Shown piece by piece: positions 1 to 6,354 of a DNA stretch of 7,055 nucleotides. The stretch covers positions 1 through 7,055 of the forward strand of contig CALEJC010000031.1 in NCBI GenBank assembly GCA_937898205.1, given 5' to 3'. A program made the translations under genes and the position numbers. The stretch comes from an uncultured Bacteroidales bacterium. Its GTDB lineage: Bacteria; Bacteroidota; Bacteroidia; Bacteroidales; UBA932. The notes beneath the pieces were generated by a model that ran no database searches, was not told the DNA's origin, and saw only the letters and a program-made list of their open reading frames with translations. Every line of letters begins with the position of its first letter. The stretch's first letter is position 1.

Positions 1-216
1 GTGGAAGAGATTTTCGTAACTAGTTCAAACCAGCAGAACGTCAAGAGAGAAGATGGCAAATATGTCCTTTACCTCCCAGAATATTGGAGCCCTAGCATTA
101 TCATCAAAGCAGGTGCTAAGGTGGGCAAGATAGATTTCAATGGTCGCACCATCGAGGATGTAGAGATTGAGGAGGGAGCCGAGATCGGTGAGATGGTAAA
201 CTATGTTGAACCATAA
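1..216 (+). CDS. C-terminal tail of a beta-helix-like surface protein (5' truncated)
   Basis: This is the last 71 codons of a gene that enters from the left edge; the GTG at base 1 is simply where the window begins, so the real start is not visible. The fragment contains two short rungs, at residues 35-44 (IIKAGAKVGKI region) and 56-65 (IEEGAEIGEM), fitting I-x-x-G-A-x-[IV]-G-x-[IM]. The same pattern occurs at the end of the next gene, and the two share 14 identical bases (118-131 and 1863-1876). I infer that this is the tail of a paralogue of the downstream lipoprotein, left by tandem duplication, and that it ends in a parallel beta-helix. The stop lies 20 bases before the next start, which suggests one operon. 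The function is unknown; a cell-surface role is inferred only from the neighbours. A small separate 71-residue protein is possible but less likely, because there is no signal peptide or start context. Confidence 0.6.
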   Translation: MEEIFVTSSNQQNVKREDGKYVLYLPEYWSPSIIIKAGAKVGKIDFNGRTIEDVEIEEGAEIGEMVNYVEP

Positions 217-217
217 G

Positions 218-226
218 AAGGAGAGG
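218..226 (+). promoter_or_regulatory. Shine-Dalgarno-like purine tract before the DUF6562/beta-helix lipoprotein gene
   Basis: The 20-base spacer between the stop at 214-216 and the ATG at 237 contains AAGGAGAGG, a good match to the anti-Shine-Dalgarno complement. The distance to the start codon is about 10-13 bases, slightly longer than ideal. Bacteroidota generally depend little on Shine-Dalgarno pairing, and the other starts in this window lack such a match, so this one stands out. It supports the ATG at 237 as the start. Confidence 0.4.
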
Positions 227-236
227 ATTCTGCTCA

Positions 237-1934
237 ATGAGAAAGCGTCTGATTTATCTTCTCTTATCTTGCTTGAGTGCATTGCTTGTGGCGGGATGTG
301 TAGAGGAGATAAATAACACGAGCCAAGGTACTGAGACAGAAGTCCATTTCAGTCTCAATATCGATGATATACACCACACTCGTGCTATCAGTGATGGCAC
401 GAGCGTGGACTCTCTTATCTATGCCATATTCACCTCAGAGGGAGAGCTGGTCAGCAGAAGCGGAAAGCCGCTTCCGGAGACATTTGCATCATCTCTGGAG
501 ATGTCTATGTATGTCACTCTTGCACAGGGCTGCTGCTATAAGGCCGTGTTCTGGGCGCAGTCAAGCAAGTGTGATGCATATACTCTGTCGGATGATATGG
601 TCCTGGCCGTCAACTATGAAGGAGCTAATAATGATGAGAATAGAGATGCCTTCTATGGCGTGTCTACTCCATTTACTCTAAGTGACAACTCGGCTTCTGT
701 GACACTCAAGAGGCCATTTGCTCAGCTAAATGCTGGTGCCTACCCTTTTGACTGGGAATATGTGACTGGCTTCTACAATTTTGATGTGACTAAATCCGTG
801 GCAAGGGTCAGGGATGTAGCTGACACGCTTAATCTCTGGGATGGCAGCGTCTATGGCTCTATCGATGCTCTATTTGCGCCTGGCGCTATCCCTCAAGAGA
901 GCTTATATGCCGATGTCGACGAGGATAGTAGAGACGAGGAGTACACCTACCTTTCTATGTCCTACATTCTTGCTGGCACCGAGCCTACTACCCACTCTGT
1001 GGATTTCTATTTTCTGGATGAGAACAATCAGGCTATAATGTTTGACAGCCCTGCCCTGGAAGAAGTGACCCTGCAACGCAACTGCCACACAGATTTCGTG
1101 GGCCAGGTGCTGAGCAATGAGGGAGAGCTGAACCCGCTTGAATATGTTCCTGCAACGGAGGATGTAGAGTACAATGTGTCAGAGCCGACCACTATCGCCA
1201 ACAAGCTATACACTATGTCGGGACATAATGGGCTGGTGTTTGGCAGCGAGGATGGTCAGAAGGTCACCATGAACAATGTATATATTACAGGTGACATCTG
1301 GACCATTGAGCTGGGAGGATATCGAGGCCCTAATTATGTCAACTACAACAACGAACTCAACAATGTAGTGCTTCACAATCTGTCGACTACTTCGGCAATA
1401 GAGTGCCATGAGTGGTACTTCTCCCCTGCTGTGATCGCCTATGGCAATACTGTCGTCAACAATTGCACCATGACTGGCGCAACCACAGTGAGAGAGCCTA
1501 TCACGGACAAGCACGGAGTGGCACACGAGGTGATCCCTGTAGATTTCGGTGTGAGGAACGAGTCAGATGCTGTCATCAATGGCGGTAGATTTGGGACAGT
1601 ATTTGCCTGGACCCACGCCGTGGTGGATATCCACGGAGCCAAGATTGACACCCTGTACTGCGGAACTTGCGACTCCACCGACCATTCTTGGATGACCATC
1701 CACAGCGGAACAACCATCGACAAGGTTATCTGCTGCGAGCCTCGCTGCCCTTATGGCAAGCTTGAGTATTCGACCACTATGACTATCAAGAGCGGTGCGG
1801 TGATAGGATCACTGCAACTGGTATCTACAGATGTAGAGTTCCTTATCATAGAGCCGGGAGCAAAGGTGGGCAAGATTACTTGCGACGGCGTGGAGTATAG
1901 CTATGATGATCTGCGCGCAGCAATGCAATCATAA
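237..1934 (+). CDS. Lipoprotein with DUF6562-like N-terminal half and beta-helix-like C-terminal half
   Basis: This is an exported lipoprotein of 565 residues. Residues 1-20 form a positively charged then hydrophobic signal peptide, with lipobox LVAGC and lipidated Cys21. The following V-E-E is compatible with the acidic surface-export signals known in Bacteroidota lipoproteins. Residues of about 35-290 resemble DUF6562: YKAVFWA, then NYEG at 126-129, NDENRDAF at 132-139, and LKRPFAQLN at 157-165. From about residue 310 the protein changes to short beta-rich repeats with Gly and Asn turns. The clearest rungs are at 465-473, 488-497, 517-526 and 538-547. Several cysteines cluster at 475, 478, 499, 500 and 504. 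The start has a Shine-Dalgarno-like tract upstream, and the stop is 12 bases before the DUF3575-type gene. The role is probably a surface-displayed stalk or adhesin component; ligand and partners are unknown. The family assignment is from memory of motifs. Confidence 0.75.
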   Translation: MRKRLIYLLLSCLSALLVAGCVEEINNTSQGTETEVHFSLNIDDIHHTRAISDGTSVDSLIYAIFTSEGELVSRSGKPLPETFASSLEMSMYVTLAQGCCYKAVFWAQSSKCDAYTLSDDMVLAVNYEGANNDENRDAFYGVSTPFTLSDNSASVTLKRPFAQLNAGAYPFDWEYVTGFYNFDVTKSVARVRDVADTLNLWDGSVYGSIDALFAPGAIPQESLYADVDEDSRDEEYTYLSMSYILAGTEPTTHSVDFYFLDENNQAIMFDSPALEEVTLQRNCHTDFVGQVLSNEGELNPLEYVPATEDVEYNVSEPTTIANKLYTMSGHNGLVFGSEDGQKVTMNNVYITGDIWTIELGGYRGPNYVNYNNELNNVVLHNLSTTSAIECHEWYFSPAVIAYGNTVVNNCTMTGATTVREPITDKHGVAHEVIPVDFGVRNESDAVINGGRFGTVFAWTHAVVDIHGAKIDTLYCGTCDSTDHSWMTIHSGTTIDKVICCEPRCPYGKLEYSTTMTIKSGAVIGSLQLVSTDVEFLIIEPGAKVGKITCDGVEYSYDDLRAAMQS

Positions 1935-1946
1935 TTAAGAACGCTT

Positions 1947-3203
1947 ATGAAAAGTGTATCAAAGCGGGTCCTGCTGGTGACCCTCATACTATCCGCATCA
2001 TCGCTCTTGATGGCTCAAGAGCGTGTGAGAGGTATTGAGCGAGAGGAGATGCACATACGTTATCGTGTGGCTAAGGCATACATCGATAAAGGATATATGA
2101 ACAATCAGCCTGTGCTGGATCGTATCGTCGAGTGGACCGAAGATATTCAGAGAGACAGCATGGTGAATATTCTCAGCGTGGAGTTCTGCGGAGCTGTGTC
2201 TCCAGAGGGAAGCGTGCCGTTCAACCACTGGCTAAGTGTGGCTCGTCTCACTGCTCTGGAGAAGTATGTCCGCTCGCGAGTGGAGATACCAGAGGAGCTC
2301 ATTGTGCGAAGCGACCACTATATTGCGTGGGATGAGCTCAAGGAGATGGTGCTGGCCTCAGATCTGCCCAACAAAGATGAGGTGATGGCCGTGCTCAACA
2401 GCGAGAACACTTCGACCGGCAACGAGCTTGACAGCCGCATCGGGGCACTCAAGGCCTTGGACAATGGCAAGACCTGGCGCGTGATATTCCAGCGCTATTT
2501 TATCCACATGCGCAATGCTTATATGGTCATCGTGACCGAGAAAAGCGAGAAGTTCTGGGAGCAAAGGCTGCGTGACAATATTGCCAGCCTAAGCCCAATA
2601 AGCTCAGGGATAGAGTATAAGAGCGAGCCGCTGAAGTATAGCTGGCCGCCTGTGGCACCTGCCCCAGACCCTTATTATATGTATGTGAAGACCAATCTCA
2701 CTGGCCTGGCGCTGCTGATAGGTAATATTGGTGTGGAGTTTGACCTGGGTCGCTATTTTTCAGTGAGCATTCCGGTGTTCTATTCGGCTCTGGACTACTT
2801 TACCCCTACGGTGAAGTTCAGGACTCTTGCCACTCAGCCGGAGCTGAGATACTGGCCTACCACCAACAAAGACGGCCTCTATATCGGTGCACACATGGGC
2901 CTTGCCTACTACAATTTTGCGTTTGGTGGAGACTGGAGATACCAGGACTATCAGGGCACTACCCCTACCCTGGGTGGTGGCTTGTCCATCGGATATCGAC
3001 TCCCTATCAGCAGAGATGAGAGGTGGAAGCTGGAGCTCGGCGTGGGCGCAGGAGTCTATCCTCTACACTATGATGTGTTCCACAATGTGGCCAACATCAA
3101 GGACGGAGCTTTGTATGACACACGCAAGAAGACTTATGTGGGCATAGACAATGTACAGATAGGTATTTCATATCGTATTCCTATGAGAAGGGCTAAGAAA
3201 TAA
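1947..3203 (+). CDS. OmpA-like/DUF3575-type outer membrane protein
   Basis: This 418-residue exported protein has a signal peptide at residues 1-23 (hydrophobic VLLVTLILSASSLL, likely cleavage after LLMA). Residues of about 35-200 look like the OmpA-like fold found in front of DUF3575 barrels: ILSVEFCGAVSPEG at 75-88, followed by N93 and LSVAR at 96-100. Residues of about 240-418 match the DUF3575 outer membrane barrel: YMYVKTNLTGLALLIGNIGVEF at its start, then amphipathic strands including PELRYWPTT, GLYIGAHMGLAYYNF and GGGLSIGYRLPIS. The domain order is reversed compared with classical OmpA, which has its barrel first. DUF3575 proteins often sit beside FimB/Mfa2-type fimbrial lipoproteins in Bacteroidales, and here the gene is between two such lipoprotein genes with 12-base spacers on both sides. 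It probably anchors or helps assemble the surface structure in the outer membrane. No Shine-Dalgarno is visible; the signal peptide fixes the start. Confidence 0.8.
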   Translation: MKSVSKRVLLVTLILSASSLLMAQERVRGIEREEMHIRYRVAKAYIDKGYMNNQPVLDRIVEWTEDIQRDSMVNILSVEFCGAVSPEGSVPFNHWLSVARLTALEKYVRSRVEIPEELIVRSDHYIAWDELKEMVLASDLPNKDEVMAVLNSENTSTGNELDSRIGALKALDNGKTWRVIFQRYFIHMRNAYMVIVTEKSEKFWEQRLRDNIASLSPISSGIEYKSEPLKYSWPPVAPAPDPYYMYVKTNLTGLALLIGNIGVEFDLGRYFSVSIPVFYSALDYFTPTVKFRTLATQPELRYWPTTNKDGLYIGAHMGLAYYNFAFGGDWRYQDYQGTTPTLGGGLSIGYRLPISRDERWKLELGVGAGVYPLHYDVFHNVANIKDGALYDTRKKTYVGIDNVQIGISYRIPMRRAKK

Positions 3204-3215
3204 AGAGAGCGAGAG

Positions 3216-4211
3216 ATGAACTATAGAAAACCTAAATATATACTTTTATTCACACTGTTCTGTGCGATGGTGTCGTCGTGTGATATACATCAGTTCCCGG
3301 ACCCTAGTCCCAAGGAGATACAGTTTGTTCTGCATCTGGACTATTCTACAGAGCTGCCTTTGCACAAGATAGTAGAGTATACAGAAGATACAAAATCTGC
3401 AGGCGCCGGCCATGATATCAGATATATAATCAATGTCTACGACGCGCAAGATACTGCAGGAAAGACAGTTCTGCATAGCTTCACCTTGACCAAGGACGAT
3501 GTGTCTAAGCTTGACCACAGCACAGTGCTGAGCATCCCAGAAGGAAGCTATCGCTTCGTGGTGTGGACAGACTATGTTGTCCAGGGCTCAGAGGAGGACC
3601 ACCACTATCAGACTGATAGGTTTGAGTACATCACCCTTCCGGAGGGAGATCACCGCGGCAGCACAGACGTGCGTGACGCATTTACAGGCTCTGTGACCAG
3701 CGATGTCAGCGAGAAGGTGCAGGAGGCTAGAGTGAGCATGTCTCGCCCTTTGGCGAAGTTCAATTTCATCTCCACTGACCTGCAGGAGTTTATAGCTCGC
3801 AGCCTGGAGGAGAGCAAAAATAAATCATCAAGCCCCGTGGAGCTTGATGACTTAATAGCGGTATTTATATACAATGGCTACATGCCATCGGCCTATAATC
3901 TGCACACTGAAAAGCCTACTGATGCCAGACCTAATGTGTATTTCAGATCCAAGATAGTGCAACTCAACGAACACGAGGCTGAGATGGGATTTGACTACCT
4001 TTTCATCAATGGCGACGAGACTACAGCTAGTATCGCGCTTGAGGTCTATGACAGCGAGGAGAACTTGCTCTCTCGCTTCAAGCCAGTGGATGTGCCTCTT
4101 GTGAGAAGCAAGCTGACTACTATCAAAGCCAATTTCCTGACTTCAGAAGCAGATGGCGGCGTGGCTGTCAATCCTGATTACGACGGCAACCACACTATCG
4201 TAGTTCCTTAA
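3216..4211 (+). CDS. FimB/Mfa2- or DUF6562-like lipoprotein
   Basis: This is a 331-residue lipoprotein. The signal peptide covers residues 1-21 with lipobox VSSC and lipidated Cys22, followed by D-I-H. A first beta-sandwich-like half includes YRFVVWTDYV at 112-121, VRDAFTG at 152-158 and the motif MSRPLAKFNF at 175-184, which corresponds to LKRPFAQLN in the 565-residue protein encoded upstream. The second half ends with VPLVRSKLTTIKANFLTS at 293-310 and GGVAVNPDYDG at 314-324, a C-terminal signature I associate with Mfa2/FimB and DUF6562 proteins. Unlike the upstream lipoprotein it has no beta-helix extension. It is the last gene of the plus-strand run, 12 purine-rich bases after the DUF3575-type gene. 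It is likely the outer membrane anchor or an assembly partner of the surface structure. Whether it belongs strictly to DUF6562 or to the Mfa2 family cannot be settled by eye. Its stop directly abuts the stop of the opposing galactanase gene. Confidence 0.75.
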   Translation: MNYRKPKYILLFTLFCAMVSSCDIHQFPDPSPKEIQFVLHLDYSTELPLHKIVEYTEDTKSAGAGHDIRYIINVYDAQDTAGKTVLHSFTLTKDDVSKLDHSTVLSIPEGSYRFVVWTDYVVQGSEEDHHYQTDRFEYITLPEGDHRGSTDVRDAFTGSVTSDVSEKVQEARVSMSRPLAKFNFISTDLQEFIARSLEESKNKSSSPVELDDLIAVFIYNGYMPSAYNLHTEKPTDARPNVYFRSKIVQLNEHEAEMGFDYLFINGDETTASIALEVYDSEENLLSRFKPVDVPLVRSKLTTIKANFLTSEADGGVAVNPDYDGNHTIVVP

Positions 4212-4214
4212 TTA
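4209..4214. other. Abutting convergent stop codons (TAATTA)
   Basis: The TAA of the Mfa2-like gene at 4209-4211 is followed directly by the reverse complement of the galactanase TAA at 4212-4214. There are no bases between the two genes. Only weak inverted repeats lie nearby (ACTA/TAGT at 4194-4204 and ACTG/CAGT at 4214-4223, four-base stems), with no U-tract, so no intrinsic terminator can be called. Transcription from each operon probably ends inside the opposing gene or depends on Rho. Confidence 0.8.
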
Positions 4215-5297
4215 CTGTGCAGTGAATGCGCGCATGATATCAGTTGGACGGCCTTCCATGTCAAAGGCGCCAAGCTTGTATCCTCTTGGACGGCAGCATG
4301 GGTTCCAGTAGAAGAGTCCGTGGCAGTGAGGAGTATTGCGCGCGCTGCGAGCGATGAGCTCCATCTGGCGCACCTGCTCTGCCGCTGCCTCTGGGTCGTC
4401 AAGGACAACCTCAACTCCTGTCTCAACGATCATGCTCTCCTTGCCGAAGCGCTCATATACGTGGCCGATATTTGCCATACAGTCTGCAATCACTTTGTCA
4501 GGGTCGGTATGACCATTGCCGGCAGCCCAGTATGGATAGAGTGACATACCCACCATATCGTAGCGAGTGCCATATTTCTCAAGGATTCCGAGATTCCAGT
4601 CATACATCTCCTGATCATAACCGTTGTCAAGGTGCACGATGACGATAGCCTCAGGGAAGACGCTCTTGACAGCTTCATATCCGGCGTCAAGGAAGCCTGC
4701 ATACTGCTCAGGGTCGAGCTTGCTGTGACCGAAGTGCTCTGTCACTGTCTCACCTTCGTTGTTCCAAAGGAGTCCGTTGCGAGTTTCGTTGCCGACCTGC
4801 ACCCACTTAGGAGTCACTCCGTGGTCCTTGAGGAGCTGAAGAGTCTCGACTGTGTGAGCCTTGAGATCTTCCTTCATCTCAGGATAGGTTCTCCTCCAAG
4901 AGCGAGGAATAGGCTGGTGTGCAGGATCTGCCCAGGTGTCGCTGTAGTGGAAGTTGATCATCACTTCCATGCCCTGCTCCTTGGCAAGGAGTGCGTTGGT
5001 CAGCACATCCTCTTTATTGCAAAGGCCTGCATTGTCTGTTGAATCTACCGGAGCACCTCTGCGTCCCCAGCGGATCGGGTCCACCCATACTCTTAGGCGC
5101 ACAGCATTGAGGCCCATATCCTTCATCAAGGCTGTTACCTCCCAGCTTTCTTCACCTTCGTAGTTGTAGTAGAGGGTTCCGTGTTTTGCTGCTCCCTCAG
5201 AGCCACTGATGTCAGCTCCGAGCCAGAAGGTTGGCTCAGACTGCTTGCAAGACAGCGTGATTGCTGCCAAAGCGATCAGAAAAAGTCTAGTCTTCAT
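4212..5297 (-). CDS. GH53 arabinogalactan endo-beta-1,4-galactanase, lipoprotein
   Basis: This enzyme of 361 residues should cleave beta-1,4-galactosidic bonds in galactan or type I arabinogalactan side chains of pectin. Residues 1-16 form a signal peptide ending at Cys17 (TLSC), so it is probably a lipoprotein outside the cytoplasm, possibly on the cell surface. The GH53 TIM barrel follows: WLGADISG at 25-32, NAVRLRVWVDP at 64-74, NFHYSDTWADPAHQ at 115-128, WVQVGNET at 165-172 and MIVETG at 289-294. By family knowledge Glu171 is the acid/base and Glu292 the nucleophile; both are present. Length is normal for the family. I chose the ATG at 5297 because it gives a proper signal peptide; an in-frame ATG at 5363 would add 22 polar residues before it. 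The start overlaps the end of the CNNM/CBS gene by 11 bases, and the A-rich stretch before the ATG is typical for Bacteroidota. No SusC/SusD genes are nearby. Confidence 0.9.
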   Translation of the reverse strand: MKTRLFLIALAAITLSCKQSEPTFWLGADISGSEGAAKHGTLYYNYEGEESWEVTALMKDMGLNAVRLRVWVDPIRWGRRGAPVDSTDNAGLCNKEDVLTNALLAKEQGMEVMINFHYSDTWADPAHQPIPRSWRRTYPEMKEDLKAHTVETLQLLKDHGVTPKWVQVGNETRNGLLWNNEGETVTEHFGHSKLDPEQYAGFLDAGYEAVKSVFPEAIVIVHLDNGYDQEMYDWNLGILEKYGTRYDMVGMSLYPYWAAGNGHTDPDKVIADCMANIGHVYERFGKESMIVETGVEVVLDDPEAAAEQVRQMELIARSARNTPHCHGLFYWNPCCRPRGYKLGAFDMEGRPTDIMRAFTAQ

Positions 5298-6354
5298 TTT
5301 TATTTGTGGTATTGGTATTGGTTTTTGTTCTGGCTTTGACTTTTTTCCATCGTTCAAGTGCAAGTTCCTGCATGTCGCGGACTGTGTCCTTCTCGTCTAC
5401 GATTTCGCTTCCGAGCAAGGTTTCAATCACATCCTCAAGGGTCAGGATGCCCTGGAAACTGCCATATTCGTCAATGATGATGGCGATCTGCTCGTCCTTT
5501 GAGAGCATCTCATCCCAGATCTGGTCGAGCGGGGTCTCTTCGTCAAAGGAGGCTATTTCGCGTTTGATGCTGCCAAGTGTGCGGTCAAACTTATCCTCCG
5601 CCAGCAGCTGGAGCGCATCCATTCGCAAGATGTAGCCTGTGATATATTCAGGATTGCTGTCATATACAGGAATACGGCTGTGATGAAGGAACCTCTTATC
5701 TTTATAGAAAGACTTGACGGTCATCGATTCAGGGGCGATATGGCAGACGACTCTTGGAGTCATTGCTTCATAGGCGTTCACCTCATCCATATTGATGAGG
5801 TTCTGGATGATTTCGTTCTCGTCCTCCTCCAAATCACCACCTTCTTCTGCAACATTGGCCATGGCACTGATTTCCTCTCTGGAAACCAGGCTTTCCTGCT
5901 CTTTAGGTGAGATGAGTTTGGTGATGCCCTGCACCATCCACACGATAGGATACATGACAAACACCAGGACTTTGATTGCTACAACGGCAAAACCCATCAA
6001 TGATCTGTAGTAACTTGTACCAATGGTTTTTGGGACAATCTCCGAGAAGATCAAGATAAGGATCGTCATCAGTGCACTCACTAGTCCAAACCACTCAGAG
6101 CCAAACACTGCTGTCGCCTGGCTACCCACGCCTGCTGCGCCGATGGTATTGGCGATAGTGTTGAGTGAGAGGATTGCTGCGATCGGTTTTGAGCTATCCT
6201 GCTTAAACTTCTTGAACTGCACTGCCGGTCTGTAACCCTCTTCCTCTCTCATAGTGATATATGAGATAGGTGTGGACATCAGCGTTGATTCAAGCAGAGA
6301 GCAGAGGAATGAAATCCCCATCGCCGCAAATAAATAAACTAGAAGTAGCGTCAT
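5287..6354 (-). CDS. CNNM (DUF21)/CBS-pair membrane protein, short CorC-like
   Basis: This 355-residue inner membrane protein belongs to the CNNM/CorC group, often annotated as hemolysin-related and linked to divalent cation (Mg) transport or homeostasis. Residues 1-150 form the CNNM domain with hydrophobic segments at about 2-22, 58-80, 88-106 and 117-145, including LESTLMSTPISYITM at 21-35 and SEIVPKTIG at 104-112. An acidic linker follows at 158-190 (EEGGDLEEDENE). The CBS pair covers about 193-320: the first half carries MTPR and SRIPVYDS, the second the classic IDEYGSFQGILTLEDVIETLLG at 294-315. The C-terminal CorC_HlyC domain found in many relatives is missing; instead there is a short charged tail ending in a Thr/Asn-rich repeat. 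Its ATG shares one base with the stop of the upstream porin-like gene (TAATG), and its end overlaps the galactanase start by 11 bases, which supports translation as one operon. The transported ion cannot be deduced from the sequence. Confidence 0.88.
   Translation of the reverse strand: MTLLLVYLFAAMGISFLCSLLESTLMSTPISYITMREEEGYRPAVQFKKFKQDSSKPIAAILSLNTIANTIGAAGVGSQATAVFGSEWFGLVSALMTILILIFSEIVPKTIGTSYYRSLMGFAVVAIKVLVFVMYPIVWMVQGITKLISPKEQESLVSREEISAMANVAEEGGDLEEDENEIIQNLINMDEVNAYEAMTPRVVCHIAPESMTVKSFYKDKRFLHHSRIPVYDSNPEYITGYILRMDALQLLAEDKFDRTLGSIKREIASFDEETPLDQIWDEMLSKDEQIAIIIDEYGSFQGILTLEDVIETLLGSEIVDEKDTVRDMQELALERWKKVKARTKTNTNTTNKNED
5308..5325. repeat. Short hexanucleotide tandem repeat in the CNNM gene tail
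   Basis: Two perfect GGTATT units followed by GGTTTT (plus-strand reading) encode the Thr/Asn-rich C-terminus of the CNNM protein on the minus strand. The repeat also lies 11-28 bases upstream of the galactanase ATG. Because the unit is six bases, gain or loss of copies would keep the CNNM frame but change the distance and AT content just before the galactanase start. With so few copies this could be chance. Confidence 0.4.

Noticed and set aside
1..3. GTG at base 1 as a true start codon
   Set aside because: It coincides with the window edge, has no visible upstream context and is not followed by a signal peptide; the frame is best read as the end of a longer gene.
1659..1670. C-x-x-C motif read as a zinc ribbon or thioredoxin-like active site
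   Set aside because: The surrounding sequence is beta-helix-like and exported, without a thioredoxin fold or a second matching C-x-x-C; disulfides are more plausible.
1206..1723. Minus-strand open frames of 106 and 94 codons
   Set aside because: They are shadows of the beta-helix half of the 565-residue lipoprotein; their composition looks like reverse translation of that repeat-rich region.
4226..4235. Perfect palindrome ATGCGCGCAT near the convergent stops
   Set aside because: It has no loop and no U-tract, so it cannot be a normal terminator, and a 10-base palindrome inside a coding region can arise by chance.
4632..5042. 136-codon open frame on the plus strand
   Set aside because: It lies entirely inside the GH53 gene on the opposite strand, where all catalytic motifs are intact, and its product has no recognisable features.
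5298..5363. Longer start for the galactanase (ATG at 5363)
   Set aside because: It would place 22 polar, Pro/Lys-rich residues before an otherwise good lipoprotein signal peptide and deepen the overlap with the CNNM/CBS gene to 77 bases. The ATG at 5297 is the better start.
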